Positions 32,024 through 44,160 of a DNA stretch of 64,000 nt are shown piece by piece. This DNA is from Capitulum mitella (taxonomy: Eukaryota > Arthropoda > Thecostraca > Pollicipedomorpha > Pollicipedidae), in assembly GCA_030062745.1 (NCBI GenBank), contig CP099851.1, forward strand, positions 6,139,661 through 6,203,660. The letters are read 5' to 3'. Position 1 is the stretch's first letter, and the number at the start of each line of letters is the position of its first letter. The position numbers were made by a program, and so were the translations under genes. Below the pieces are notes generated by a model. It worked only from the letters and a program-made list of their open reading frames with translations. It was not told where the DNA came from and made no database searches.

Positions 32024-34529
32024 TAATCGCCAGACATGTGCCTGGATCCCAGCGGAGTGCAGGTTATACCGTGTGGTATGCAAGCTCTCGTTGACCTGGC
32101 AGGGTCATCGCGTCACCTCGGAAAGGTCATGCCCCTCCGGAGCAAATCGGTGCTGAGTTGACGCAACACTCACCCTGATCAGCTTAGAACCCGACGCCAA
32201 ATGAAGATAGCCTGCATTCCATCGCGATCACGGCACATACCTGAATCACATATGAAACAATTCCGCTACATGGACAAAATATTCCACTGTCATTTGAACA
32301 GGTACGTGGAATCAACAATGGCAACATTCAGCACTGCAACACGCGTCATGGCCAATCATGAACAAGACTGTGGTCAATAAACAACTGGCAAGGAACTAAA
32401 TATGCCTTTAAGGAGAATAACAAAACAAATCGCCGGCGGCGTTTTTGAATGCAAGAAATCTAGCATCTCTCCACAAGGGCATATGTCATACAGGCCAAGC
32501 TGAGCATCCCCAAGATCAAGGCTAACGCCCAGTTGGATTCAGACCACATAACACGCATACTTTTCAAGTTGGCGTGAACCAAACTGAGTCATGCAGATAG
32601 GTAGGGGAAAATCGGGTATGATCGTGCAACAGTTCATATCGGACAGCGGGCTGGGGAACTGCAAACTCTTGCCACGTGACAAGGAAAACGAAAATATATG
32701 ATAGGCACCGTGACAACGATGTCCATTTCCTTGCTAACCAGCACTGGACAGGAGCACGTAGTAAGTGCAGGAAAAATTGTTTACTGCGTGCATATTTTGT
32801 CTGCTTCTGGATGCAGCTCATTCAGGATCACATGTGCACGGCGTAAAAGCTTTTGTATATCATTTTGAGAAATTACTCGAATCAGGATATTATTTTCGAT
32901 TAAATGAGACCTGATTCGATCTGTTTCTTACCAACGTTCGGCGCTTAGTCAGCAAAACGTGACGAACTGCCATCACAGTTGGACCGGACTCCTGAGTTAA
33001 CGGATGGAGCTCATTGCCAAGCCGGAGAACCTGCGGGGATTCCCCCAATTCCTAAGCCCCGCCCCCTTATGATCATTTGTCATTGCGACAGTAATAGAGA
33101 CCCGTTCAGTACAAACAAATTCAGTTCGATGATACCCTAGTCCTCCCATTTTGAAAAGCAAATGTATACCGAGTGCGTTAAAACTAGACAGTTTTAACCA
33201 ATGCTTTCGCATACAAGTTTGAATCAGACTGGACAGCGAGCTTCCCATTCTGGCATTGGCCTGCTATGTGTAGCGGATCGGATCCGAATTGGATCAGTCT
33301 TGGAGGAAATTTGTGAATTTGGATTGGATCCGGATTGGATCCGAATACGGATTGGATCGGATGGAAGTGAATTTATGCGTTTCGCACTCTGGTGAACTGT
33401 CCACAGGAGTCCCATTTCAAATGTTTTAATGTATTGTCGCCGTTTAGCTCCTCAATCAGCAGCGACGTTTGCATTTCTAGACTGTAGGTTGGTTTTGTAA
33501 ACCCAACTTCCTGATTTAGTGAGGCGTGATATGGGCTTTTGGCAACCCATATTGGTTTGTCTTTGGGATATTGCTGGGCCAGTTGGGTGGGATAGTGCTT
33601 GTTCCCAAATTACGGACGACCAACGAACATATTTTTGTTTGTTTTTAATTGGTGAGCCATGCCGACCAGGTCTTCTCGGTTAGGTTAGGGTGTGCGGCAG
33701 TGTGACCACATCTAGGGAAATTTTCTTTTTCTGGAGAAATGGGCTCGGATCTGGGGATCTGGGGATAAAGGCCGAAATCTGGGAAAATTTCTTTGCTGTG
33801 GATGCCTAGTTCATTTAACTAATTAATTTTTACACAGTCCTGGGAACCAAGTACTTCAGCAACAATGTACTAGGTGAAACGCATTAAAACAGATACACAT
33901 AGTCGGGCTTATGGTTTTTTTCAAATATTCTTGAGTCATATGTTTCTCTGCTGTCCAACTTGTTTGTAGACCTAATAGCGTTTCTTAGCGGGTATATAAC
34001 TGCTTTTTATTTCGTTTATTTTAGGACTTCGGCATAAAGCGTACCTAAACTAGTGATGATGTGTTTGCAACTGTCTTTGTCACACAGGTAAGCTAACTTG
34101 GGCTACTACTAGCTTTTGCACCTCATGAGCGAAGGAACGGGGGGGAGACGTGCGAGGGACCATGGCCCCTTTCCTTTGAAAGTGAGGGGTAGCACTGGTA
34201 CCTGCTCTCGTCCTCACTTTTACAGCACAATTTCCGTCAAAAGAGGATTTCCTGGGCACCAAAATTGAAACGGAAAGGTAAGATCCCGCGCCCCTTCGCG
34301 TCACCAACTACTGTTTCTTCTTTTCTCAACAACACCAACAAACGTTTTTCCAAGCCGGCTGGCCAAAAGTTGGGCAGGTCCAATGAGTTTATAATCTAAA
34401 GTTTTTACTCCACCAAACAGAGTTAAAATTGACAGATGGAGTCGATGTTCGCAATTGTGAATCTTGGCATTGATGGGTGTCCAAAACTGTTTTGTGATTT
34501 CACTCTTTGTCTTTAAACATTTTTGATGT
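32024..34529. other. Unpaired spacer at the centre of the large inverted duplication
   Basis: Pairing of the arms stops at about 32,023 and 34,530 (TTCCGACAGTAGTTA on the complement of the left side, TTCCGACAGTAGTTATG on the right). The ~2.5 kb between has no mirror match and no recognised gene. It includes a small GGATTGGATCCG-type repeat and A/T-rich sequence. Confidence 0.7.
33276..33363 (+). repeat. Short tandem repeat of GGATTGGATC(C)GAAT units
   Basis: About six degenerate copies of GGATTGGATC or GGATCCG within 90 bases in the spacer. Confidence 0.7.
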
Positions 34530-34530
34530 T

Positions 34531-36899
34531 CCGACAGTAGTTATGATGGTAGTCCGGTTGGTCTTTCGTAATCAGTAATATAACTGGGACGCTTGCAGTA
34601 CAACTAAGGAAGCAACTACGTACCTGTATTCGTACTACCGAACACCTCGCTGCTTTTACCAAGCGCATCTTCTACAGAAATGACTATTAAGATTCGTTTG
34701 CCAGAGCTTCGTCGAACTCCGAGGTCCTTGTCCTTTGTTGGTTTAGAAGCCGGATCTCCTACAAAACTGACTATGCCACCCGTCTGCGTGTGCTTTGTCA
34801 AACTAGGTTTAGTTTCCGCAAGCATTCAATTCGTTTTTGGACGGTGGCGGTTGGTCCTTCGTAGTCGGCCGTGAAAGTTGTAAGACTTGCGACTTGCTTT
34901 GCCTGATTTTCGATTATAAAGTAACCTCAGCTGGCTTTGGTGTTAACCGTACTGACATGGATGACAGGGCGACTGACGTCCGCAGCAGAAGACCTCACTT
35001 CAAAAGAAAACGCGAGGAAATCGACAACAAAAATGTTGAAACCAACGCAGAATCTGAAAGTTGGCTTGGTACAAAATGACGAATGAAAATATTTCGGAAA
35101 ATACCCAATATTTCTCACCATGCACCAGCTTTCCATTTCCATATAAAGCGAACTTAAGTTCAGATTCGTCAACACTAAACATCTGGCTTTAATCTGACAC
35201 CGAATACAGCGGAAGTAAACGTCGCGGAAAGGTAAAAAATGAACGCTTTCGGACCGTCGCAAAACACGCCCTAACCATACTGCCACTGACTCCGTGTCAT
35301 TGATCGGAACGGAACACTGATAAGAACATCGGTGACATTGATACGAACAAGGACAGTGATGGAAAAGAGACCGTGACAGGGCACGGGACAAGGGAAGGGA
35401 ACAGGCCACGGCACAGTGGTCCTGGACGCCTAGGAGGAGGGAACCGTCCTATGTTCTGTGCTTTTCAAAGTGTGCTTTGCGCAATTTGGCCAGCTAGTAG
35501 GGCCAAAACAGAGCACATGAGAAATAAAACTGATGAAACGTGAAGGATGTGTTCCATTTAAAAACATCATTTGCGTGCTTGAATTTTTTCAGCAAGATCT
35601 CTTCTCACAAACATTAACGACTTTTCACGACTCTTGCCACACGCGCTTTTGATGTCTGCACTTTTATCGCTCACACATGTTGAAGAGCTCACTTTTCACC
35701 AAACCCTGTATCAGATTTTATTCTGGAACGTTCCCACTCCACCCCCAGTTAACAGCTTTTAGCCTTGACCGGGGGAGGGGAGGGTAACGACCTCACAGCG
35801 GGGGCAGACCTATCCTAGCTAACAAGTTAGACGACGTTCCAGCTCAGATAGCATAAATAGAATCTTTGCCGCCCGGATTTGGCGTTGGTCATGGCATTGT
35901 GTGATGTTCCCAGGTTGGAGAGACCCTGTTCACTGTAGCGCACGGGAAAGGGTCCAAAACACTCGTTGACCTGTCGTGATCGTAATCAGACCGAATTACC
36001 CTGCTCATTGGTCTTGGCTAACTCGCGTTTACAAGTGGAACGTTTAGCTTCAGAAACAATGCACGTGGAGTGTATTGAGCCAATTATCCAGACCATTTGA
36101 GCGTTTGACGAGAGTCGTGACTTAACCACGCCAATGACATTAGTGTCAAAGTTAGACTACTTCGCCTGGCGCAAAAATGCACAAATATCCGGGGTTGTGA
36201 CGGACGTATTCCAGAGAAGCCGTTCATGGTAATGTTGGAACGTTAATGAAAACTCGCACTTTTATTCATGATTCTTTTATCATGATTTAGACATGATTCT
36301 TTATTCGAACATCATCAAACGTATGGATTGCCGGGACGACACTTGTCCGTCGTCCTACGCTTTTTTTAATCAGTTTAGAACGACAAAGATCGTTATTGTA
36401 ACAGTAATATATTCAGATACGTCGCACCAAGGTCACCAGCAAATGTCTGCAATGACGCAACAACCATGGAAAAATCATGACGAGAACAAGGAGAATTCAA
36501 ATTAGCGCTCGTCGTGTAAAACTGCAGATGAATCACGCATTCAAGAACAAAACTGTGGGGAAAACAACAAAACCTTACCCCAAACCTTGAAGGTTTTCTG
36601 CGACGCAAATCTACCTGATGAAAGACGAGAACATCACAATCGCAGAACTTGGACATGACACAAAACGTTGCCGGCCCTAGACCAATGTAAGACGAAGCGA
36701 GTTCAGCATCAGCGATTATTTTGGCACTCAGTAGTACTGTTTTGCAATGGCCGGCCGAAGGCCCCGATAACGCAGCTAGACAAAGATGAAAAAAATCACA
36801 CGTAGATAGGCGTCAACATCCATCTGGGGTCATATCTAGTCGTGGTCCAGTCGGTATGACAGTCTGGATCTGCTGGAGGGGTCGTACCAATGACGGCAG
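34531..36899. other. Arm-conserved DNA between the spacer and gene 5
   Basis: Complement of 29,681-32,023 with roughly ten percent differences in sampled stretches. No gene recognised; short frames differ between arms. Confidence 0.6.
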
Positions 36900-38547
36900 T
36901 TAATAATTGCAGTAGCTGCGCAGTGTTTCGAGATGACAGGCCTGGTAGCAACACTCCTGAACGATGCCCGTCTGGCGTTTTGCTCTCACTCCTGGAGACC
37001 AGAGCAGCTGCTGAGAGGACAGCCGTCCATGCTGGGAGTGAGGAGTGAGGACCGACTGCAGGAGGATCTGTCGTCGGAGAACGGAGCTCACTCCGGAAGT
37101 CGACCAAGGCACCAGCTCCTTCGGTTTATTCCACCAGTTGTCACTGTTCAGGAACTCTGGGAGACAAAACGGCAGAAGCTGTGTCAGGGTGTCGTGTATC
37201 TTTCTGTCTGATGTTAAAGCTTTTCTAGTTAACGTGTTTCAGACGAAGTCCGAGAGGATTTCCACGGGTACAACATTGACCGAAGGTTCTCACGAGGGAC
37301 TAATGGTGAGCCAGTTTTCGTCACGCTGCAGAATGCAGTCGGCACGTGGTGTGAGGTTGAAGGTCAACCTTCAGCCTGCTTAAGCACCATGTAGATCTGC
37401 AATCGCACTCGGCAAAGAAACAACGACCTTAAAATCAGAAACAATCGTCTTCGATGTTAAACCTTCCATAAAAATTGAACTCCAAAAATGCCACTTGGGG
37501 CAGTTTTTCCCTATAACCGCAGCATTTCCTCCACTGTATAACTTTTTCGGTCGCAACGATACACCTGATTTTTTTTTGCGAAAACGACATTGGGATGTCA
37601 TTCTTGGCACGGCCCCAACAACAAGCGTTTGGCTTGTTGACAGGTAATTCGCGTATTTTTGCGTTTTTTTCAGTACATTCGTAAGCTGAATTTAACAACT
37701 CAGCTTTATCAATGACATTTTTGTCCTAAATCCGTTTTATCGGGGTCCTTTTTTGTTCGCTTTTTTTAAGCCGGACTACGTCGTCACTGCTGCTGAGATT
37801 CATGACTGCACATCATTTTTAGGTCTCCACGGAGTAACGTGGAACGAATGGTTGTAATGCTTCTGGTGTCTCAAGATGAAATGGCAAGGTTAAGACCCAA
37901 GGCCAAACCGATTCATCATTGATGATCGCAAAATGAATGGTCACTTTGTCGTATATGACAGTGACAAGGGTCGCGAATCCTCTTTTAGCAAAACGAAAGT
38001 GAGGCGTTGGCGCTTTCATTCGAATATCATTTACTCGTGATAGCTGTTACTGGTAATAAATAGCAAAACTACCGATGACAACAGCTGCAAAATGCTAAAA
38101 ATAATACTGAACAGGAGGACCTGAAATCACCTTACGTTCCTAGGCACCAAGTGAAAAGGCCCGTAATGATAGAGGTAAAGCAAACACCGAGCGGATCTTC
38201 TGGATCAGACTGTTATGAGCAAACTGACATATCAAAGAGTACCGACGACACTTTTAAACACGTTATTGCCAAAAGCAAGTGCACGGAGTGATGCCATACA
38301 ACTTCACCGTAGCGAAATGTGGCTGTGACGCTTGTGAACAGTGACGTCACGGGTAACTGCTGACGTCACCTGATGAGGTAGTCCGTTTGTCACTGGGCCC
38401 TCTGACGCCGGCGTCTCCGCACACCCAGACGAGCACGTCGACCAGCTCCTCACCGCACAGGTGTCGGCCGGCAACGTCTTGAGTCGGACTGGCGTGGCGA
38501 CATACTGCAGCCAGCAACAGAAGTGTTAGCAGCCACGGGACAGTCAT
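36900..38547 (-). CDS. Insulin gene 5 (RHL type), complete
   Basis: Secreted insulin precursor of 144 residues on the minus strand. Exons are 38370-38547 and 36900-37156, with a 1,213-bp phase-1 intron. Residues 1-20 or so are the signal peptide; the B chain carries H-L-C-G-E-E-L-V, Cys31 and Cys43 and the intact Trp41, closing at Asp-Lys-Arg (54-55). The C-peptide contains W-W-N-K-P-K-E-L and an Arg-Arg site, and ends Arg-Ala-Lys-Arg. The A chain (121-144) starts Gln-Thr-Gly-Ile-Val, has Cys128, 129, 133 and 142, and ends C-N-Y. There is no dibasic site between signal peptide and B chain, unlike the GFY genes. It is the only RHL gene in the window that is both complete and open. Mirror partner is gene 4. 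Six cysteines as in vertebrate insulin; role (venom or endocrine) not decidable. Confidence 0.93.
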
Positions 38548-38624
38548 CTGTAAAAGGAGAGAAGATCATCTTCAAAAACACTGACAGAAGACAACCGTGA
38601 AATGCGTTTCTCCGTCTGCTTCTG

Positions 38625-38632
38625 CCTTTATA
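38625..38632 (-). promoter_or_regulatory. TATA box of insulin gene 5
   Basis: TATAAAGG on the minus strand, 78 bases upstream of the ATG, at the same relative place as in gene 4. Confidence 0.55.
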
Positions 38633-38639
38633 TCTCTTG

Positions 38640-40544
38640 GCATTTCTCTCCCCGAATAGTTCTCTTCTATTATGTTATCTGTGCTTTTAGCGTTCTCCAG
38701 ATTTTATCTGTCTTCATTTTCAATTTCTGTCCCCTCTCATCTCTTTCTCTCTAATTTCGTCTTCTGCTTCACGTTTTCCCCATATTTACCTCTTTTTTCG
38801 CCAAAGCTCCCTTTCACATCTAAATAAAGATATCCTAGGGACGAAAGCTGATGAGGGTTCCCGTGCTTTCAGATATCGCTGTACAAAAAAACCTCCTCGT
38901 AGTCTGGCGTCAAAAACCAGTCACCACCATCTGCGGCAATGGATTTCATTCAGCAGTAATTTGAAAGACGAATTTTAAATGTTGATTAGCTGGACTTTCG
39001 TTCAGTGCTCTTTGGTCTGCTTTTGGAAATTTGGACGCACAATACACCCCAGCAAAATGAAGTTCTAAGAAAAGGTCCAGGAGTCGGTTACAGGTGGCTT
39101 ATGCATCCTACACATTTCCGTTTTCCTTTTCCGAATAGACGCGTATTAGTGTTCACCGTCGATCGAAAAAAGATTTCATGAAATTACAGAAAAAGCTTGG
39201 ATTCAGGCGAAAGTTTGTAAGCTCTGTTGACGTAATGCAGCAAAAAGGTCTCCAATATGGCAAACTTTTATCTTAGCAAAGCTCACAAATCTAGAATTTA
39301 TTGACAGGGAGTGAGGGAGCACTGCGAGCGAACACATTCATACTGTCGATGAAAACCAGAGTTCTGAATGTTTGCGTGCGTACTTGCTTGCCTGATTGAC
39401 GGACTGGCTGATTGAATTTTGCTCCCACATATCTCTTGAATTATGCTTCCTCGTCGAATAGCCTTGGTCACCAGAGAAATGCGTCACAACTAATCAGTGT
39501 CTGATGTGGGCTAAAGCTGCAACATTACAAAAGAAAAAGAAATTAATCAAAAAGAAAGCTAACAGTACAGAAATCTGCTCTTTGACTCTTTAACGAAAGA
39601 CAGTAACCCTCCGGGGGACCTCCAATGAGGTCACTGCATTCTTCTTTTCGTTGGATCTTATTGACAGTAACCTACGAGTATGGGACGTTTCTAAATGGTC
39701 CAAAAGCACATTTCACGACAACGAATGTCCTGGCCTACAGCATGTGTGCAAATCAGCGCTTTCAATTACATTGTGACACCTGTGAGGTCGATAAAAGGCC
39801 AAAAAAATCAATGGCTTCAATTCGGAGTTTTCACCTAAAATGACCTCCACCTCAAAACAGACTTCTGCTTACTGATACCATGCGCGACCCTCATGTACAT
39901 GTACAGCTTAACATGACTGAGTATCGCAAAACGTTTATAACGTTTGCCATCCCATGAAAACCGCCGACGTGACGTGATTCCTCGACGGTAGGCCATGAGA
40001 AAGAAGTCACAGGTCAGTGAACTGTCAAGGTACTAACCCAAAATTTCCAGAATGTTTGTAAAAACAAGTCGGATGATCAGGTACGCAAAATGTCAAAGCG
40101 GTCTAAGCAGTTAATCTGGGACAACTTGCGAAAAACCCCAGGAGGGTTGCACACACATCCCTCCCGGTTTGGTGGGGGTTTAACTCGACTTGACTTCAGG
40201 CAACAGTTCAACAAGTATAATTATTTATTCACAGGAGATAACGAGCATGAATGCGTATCCTTAACAATGCGCAACTTCCAAACCACCAAACCAGACCCGC
40301 AATCCCAACGACGAACGGAAAACTTTGAAGGCGTGCCTAACCTATGGGTAACGGCCATCCAATGAAAAAAAGTCAAGGTAACAAAATTACCATATCTGTC
40401 TTGAAGTTTCCTCATGTTAATTATCGCACTGCACAAATTATCATGCCGATTTACTATTTTGGAGCGCAGTATTGTTTCATCTGTCCTATGCCAGTCACTG
40501 GAGGTAGCGGAGAGTTAAGAAATTTGCATGAAGTGCACAAAGTA
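38640..40544. other. Intergenic region upstream of divergent genes 5 and 6, proximal part
   Basis: Mirror of about 26,050-27,950. No gene recognised. Pyrimidine-rich near 38,640-38,800 on the plus strand. Confidence 0.55.
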
Positions 40545-42717
40545 TCTCTCTATATTATAAATTTCAAAATGTCGACCGTCGGAGTTCGGTTTTGACGGGC
40601 TGGTGCGCCGAGACCACATGCGGCACAGAGGTGAAACTCGGCCAGGTCACGGGTTTGGTGGCACAATGCATTCTGGTCACGTTTTCGGGCGTCGGGGGCG
40701 CACGGGGTGCGCGTGGCACGCGCTGCAGTCGCCCATAGGGTTTGCATGTATTTTTGACGAAATCGTGGAAAAACGGTGTCGCGCGCCGCTTCCGGGCGCC
40801 CGATCTCGGCAACCGCAGGTCGCATCGACACCAAACCAAATGCCATCGAAAGACAATCTACAGGGGAACAGCATGACACCAAACACGTGGCGCGGGGTTC
40901 GGCACGTGGCGCGTGCCACCCGAGGCAACGAGAAAAATGGCCGTTCTCAAAGGTTTCAAAATGGCAACATTTTTCATTACCGGTTCATTTGTGTTTACAC
41001 CGCGATTTCGACAGCACGCAGTGTGACATTGTTGGCAAAATTAGTACCAATGGAAAGGCCGTAGTTTTGTCGTTCTGACGCCGCAATAAAATCATCATAC
41101 TTGACATAACTGTTCGTGCCATGGGGCATCAACCGAACCGATGCATGTCGTAGTTTTGCGCAAAATCGACGGATTTTCAGTGTTTTGCGTTCAGTTGAAC
41201 ATTGTGGCGCCGTCATTGGGAGCTGGCCATTGAAAATACTTGCATCGAGTTCGTCAGTCAATTGTCAATGCGTCGGCATAGGCCATTTGGTGTGTCTCGT
41301 TGCCGTTGTTTTCAACGAAAGCGTACAAAAAGGTCTTATTTCGTCTTTTGCGTGATTTCTTCGTCAATTAGGGCTCCCCTTGCTCATACATAAAATTGGC
41401 TTCATGCGCAAAATCGACGCATTTTCAGCGTTTTGTGTTCGGTTGACGATTGTGGCGCCGTCATTGGGAGCTGGCCATTGAAAATACTTGCGTCAAGTTC
41501 GTCAGTCAATTGTCAATGCGTCGGCATAGGCCATTTGGTGTGTCTCGTTGCGGTTGTTTTCAACGAAAGCGTACAAAAAGGTCTTATTTCGTCTTTTGTG
41601 TGATTTTTTCGTCAATTAGGGCTCCCCTTGCTCATACATAAAATTTGCTTCATGCGCAAAATCGACGCATTTTGAGTGTTTTGTGTTCAGTTGAAGATCG
41701 TGGCGCCGTCATTGGGAGCTGGCGATTGAAAATACTTGCATCAAGTTCGTCAGTCAATTGTGAATGCGTCGGTATAGGCCATTTGGTGTGTCTCGTTGCG
41801 GTTGTTTTCAACGAAAGCGTACAAAAAGGTCTTATTTCGTCTTTTGTGTGATTTTTTCGTCAATTAGGGCTCCCCTTGCTCATACGCAGCGCGACTGTTC
41901 AGCAGCGTAGGGGCAGCACCTGCAGTTGTTGAAGTGCAGCCGCAATGAAGCGCGTAGGGCGTTAGTCGAACAACGCTCTTGTGTGCTGGCATGACAGTTT
42001 CAGGGAAACGAGCCTGCCCAAGTTTGTTTAAGAAAAAAGAAGCTGTCTGTTCGAAATGAAAGGCGCAGCGTGATCACCGGACGGTGGCGGTTTGAAGACG
42101 TTGAGAAGTTCGGCAGAGTTTCGATTGAAACGCAAATTTCGATCATGCATTAACAGTTAAATGTTCCGCGCGGCAAAGGACGTCCGAGGCGGTCGGTGTG
42201 CCCGATCACCTTCTGCACATAGTCTTGTATATGGTCCTCTGGAGAGAGGAATGGAGAGTTGTGGGGTCTGCGGCGGGGCCGAATGCTGTCCGTTTCCACG
42301 TGAGCGCGCAGCGCGATTGTGCAGCGGAATGGGGGAAGCTCGATCAGCGGTTAAACTGACTAAAGCGCGAAGCGCGATTGTCGAACGGTGCTCGAATGCT
42401 GGTGTAGGGATGAGACTGCGGACGTTTGGACCATCAAGCAGACGCCGTTTGTTGGCAATGAAGTCTGCAGGGCGGTGGTGGGACGGTCTTCGGATCAGTT
42501 CGGTCACCTCTTTGGCCGAAACTTGATTCGATTCCAAAATTCGAACGCGCAAAGAGCTTTAAATGCTCGGCGCGGCAGACTTCCAAAATGCAGTCGGAGC
42601 GTCGCGAATGCACCGTGTGGCGCACATGTGGAACTCAGGGGGTATGGGGGTACAGGGACGAACTCGTGGCATCCAGGTGGGGCTATGCCGGCCGACAGGC
42701 CGGCTGTTTGCCGCTAG
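40545..42717 (+). mobile_element. Helitron-like non-autonomous element
   Basis: The 2,173-bp insertion begins TCTCTCTATATTATAA and ends CTAG. Nine bases before the CTAG is a perfect 7-bp stem GCCGGCC-GACA-GGCCGGC (42,687-42,704). The flanking bases are A on the left (40,544) and T on the right (42,718). A 5' TC, 3' hairpin plus CTRR and insertion between A and T without target duplication are the defining marks of Helitrons. The mirror position in the left arm (about 26,041-26,050) is uninterrupted. It carries three 248-bp satellite units and no Rep/helicase frame, so it is non-autonomous. It sits between the divergent promoters of insulin genes 5 and 6. Confidence 0.85.
41158..41886 (+). repeat. 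248-bp satellite, three tandem units
   Basis: Units begin GCGCAAAATCGACG at 41,158, 41,406 and 41,654, giving an exact 248-base period twice. Each contains GTGGCGCCGTCATTGGGAGC and CAATTAGGGCTCCCCTTGC. The third ends near 41,886. It lies inside the Helitron-like element. Confidence 0.92.
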
Positions 42718-43800
42718 TATGTATTAAAAGTTATTCGGCATGTTTCGTGCTTTTGCTATTAGCTTAAAAAAGGAGAGGTGTTATTCATAGATTAGCTAGC
42801 CTAACATGGCATGACATCACAACGAACACGGAAATAAATGAACTATTTTCGGCAACTATAGAAAGATATCATTGCAAGTCTTAAGCACAACGAAATTCAT
42901 TTGCCTCCCGGCTGCATGAATGGGTGCGTACGGTGACTCATCCGGAGGGTCCTGGATATGCTCGCTTACTCGCTTAAGACTTGGAAGATGGCTGGCAGCA
43001 TGATAATTGTATTGCTGCAAAGCATGACCATTAAACTGCCAAACATTGTATCACTTTAACAACGAAATATAACCAAAAACAAGAGAAAACCTCTCGGCCT
43101 ATGCCATCTTGAGGATCTGAACATGGCGTAAGCTCAGGTATAAGCTCAGACCACCGAGCTACTCCATTCCAGCCAGTCGGAACAAAACTGGTTCATAAAC
43201 GTCGGAGTTATAACAAGTAAAAAATATTTCCTCTCTGATTTTATTACATGTATTTACGTCTTAAAAATCTACAATCGCAAAGTCCTTCATGTTACATTGA
43301 ATCGACTGCTGTCAAATCGAACGGATGACTCTCGAGATCTCGTGGGGAACAGGGTTGAATAAACCTCCCGCCGTATGGGCATGCGTCCATTGGTTAGGAG
43401 TGCGGAAATCGGAGTCAACAAATCAAGACAGGCTCTCATGAACCAACCGGCCGGATGAACGTTTTCGAACACATCGCAACAAACACGTATTTATGAACGT
43501 ATCTAATAACACGTAAATGAACGTATCTTTGACAGTTATATAGAACGATGTCACTGAACACCTTGTACATTTCAGAATTCAGCTGCACCGACGGTTACGT
43601 ACGGTGATACGCCCGCAGGGTCCTGGATGGCACTCTCCACAGACGAAACGCGAGCTACACAGGGCCCTTTTATTTCAGCCGAGGTTGTGCCTAGTGCGCA
43701 TGCTCCGTCCCGTCCCCCTCCACACCACACCGACCACACCGCGCGTAGGAGGCCTAATTGTACGACGTGATCTCTAGTTCAGCACTGGTGGGCAGGGCCA
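42718..43800. other. Distal upstream region of insulin gene 6
   Basis: Mirror of about 24,640-26,041. It holds a truncated copy of the duplicated upstream segment (42,890-42,960), a fragment of the TTAA element family (about 43,200-43,400) and the sequence next to the promoter. Relative to the left arm about 340 bp (left 25,478-25,812) are missing. Confidence 0.6.
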
Positions 43801-43816
43801 TTTTCCGTTGCTGAAG

Positions 43817-43944
43817 GCGCATGCGCATACCGGGGTACCTCTCCAGGATAAAAAGCGCCTGAGGTGGTCGCCTTATCACTTCTGGTCTGCACAAAGAATC
43901 AGTGTGGGCATCTGACCACCGAGATGACGGGAGAGGGAGTGCAG
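43817..43944 (+). promoter_or_regulatory. Core promoter and leader exon of insulin gene 6
   Basis: NRF1-like GCGCATGCGCA (43,817-43,827), TATA ATAAAAAG (43,848-43,855), leader exon ending at 43,944 with GCAG|GTGAGC. The leader intron is 43,945-44,160 (216 bp), with acceptor TTTGTCTACAG abutting the ATG. Confidence 0.7.
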
Positions 43945-44160
43945 GTGAGCACGAGAGCCAGATGAAAATGGTGTATATGTAAAGTGTTCTTTTACCTCCG
44001 ACAAACAATGTCGGGTGTTTTTTTTCTTTGAAGCACTAACATGCTGAACGAAAGAACAAGTTATCCAAAGCAGTCCTTTGTCGTATGTATATCATAGCTC
44101 TTTTCTGACCGAGAAGTCTTCCTTTCCCACTCACTCTGATATTTTTCACTTTGTCTACAG

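Noticed and set aside
41158..41886. CRISPR-like array
   Set aside because: The units are contiguous 248-bp satellites without spacers, in a eukaryotic genome.
42157..42552. Frames of 121-131 residues open on both strands
   Set aside because: They lie inside the Helitron-like element, overlap each other on opposite strands and show no Rep or helicase motif.
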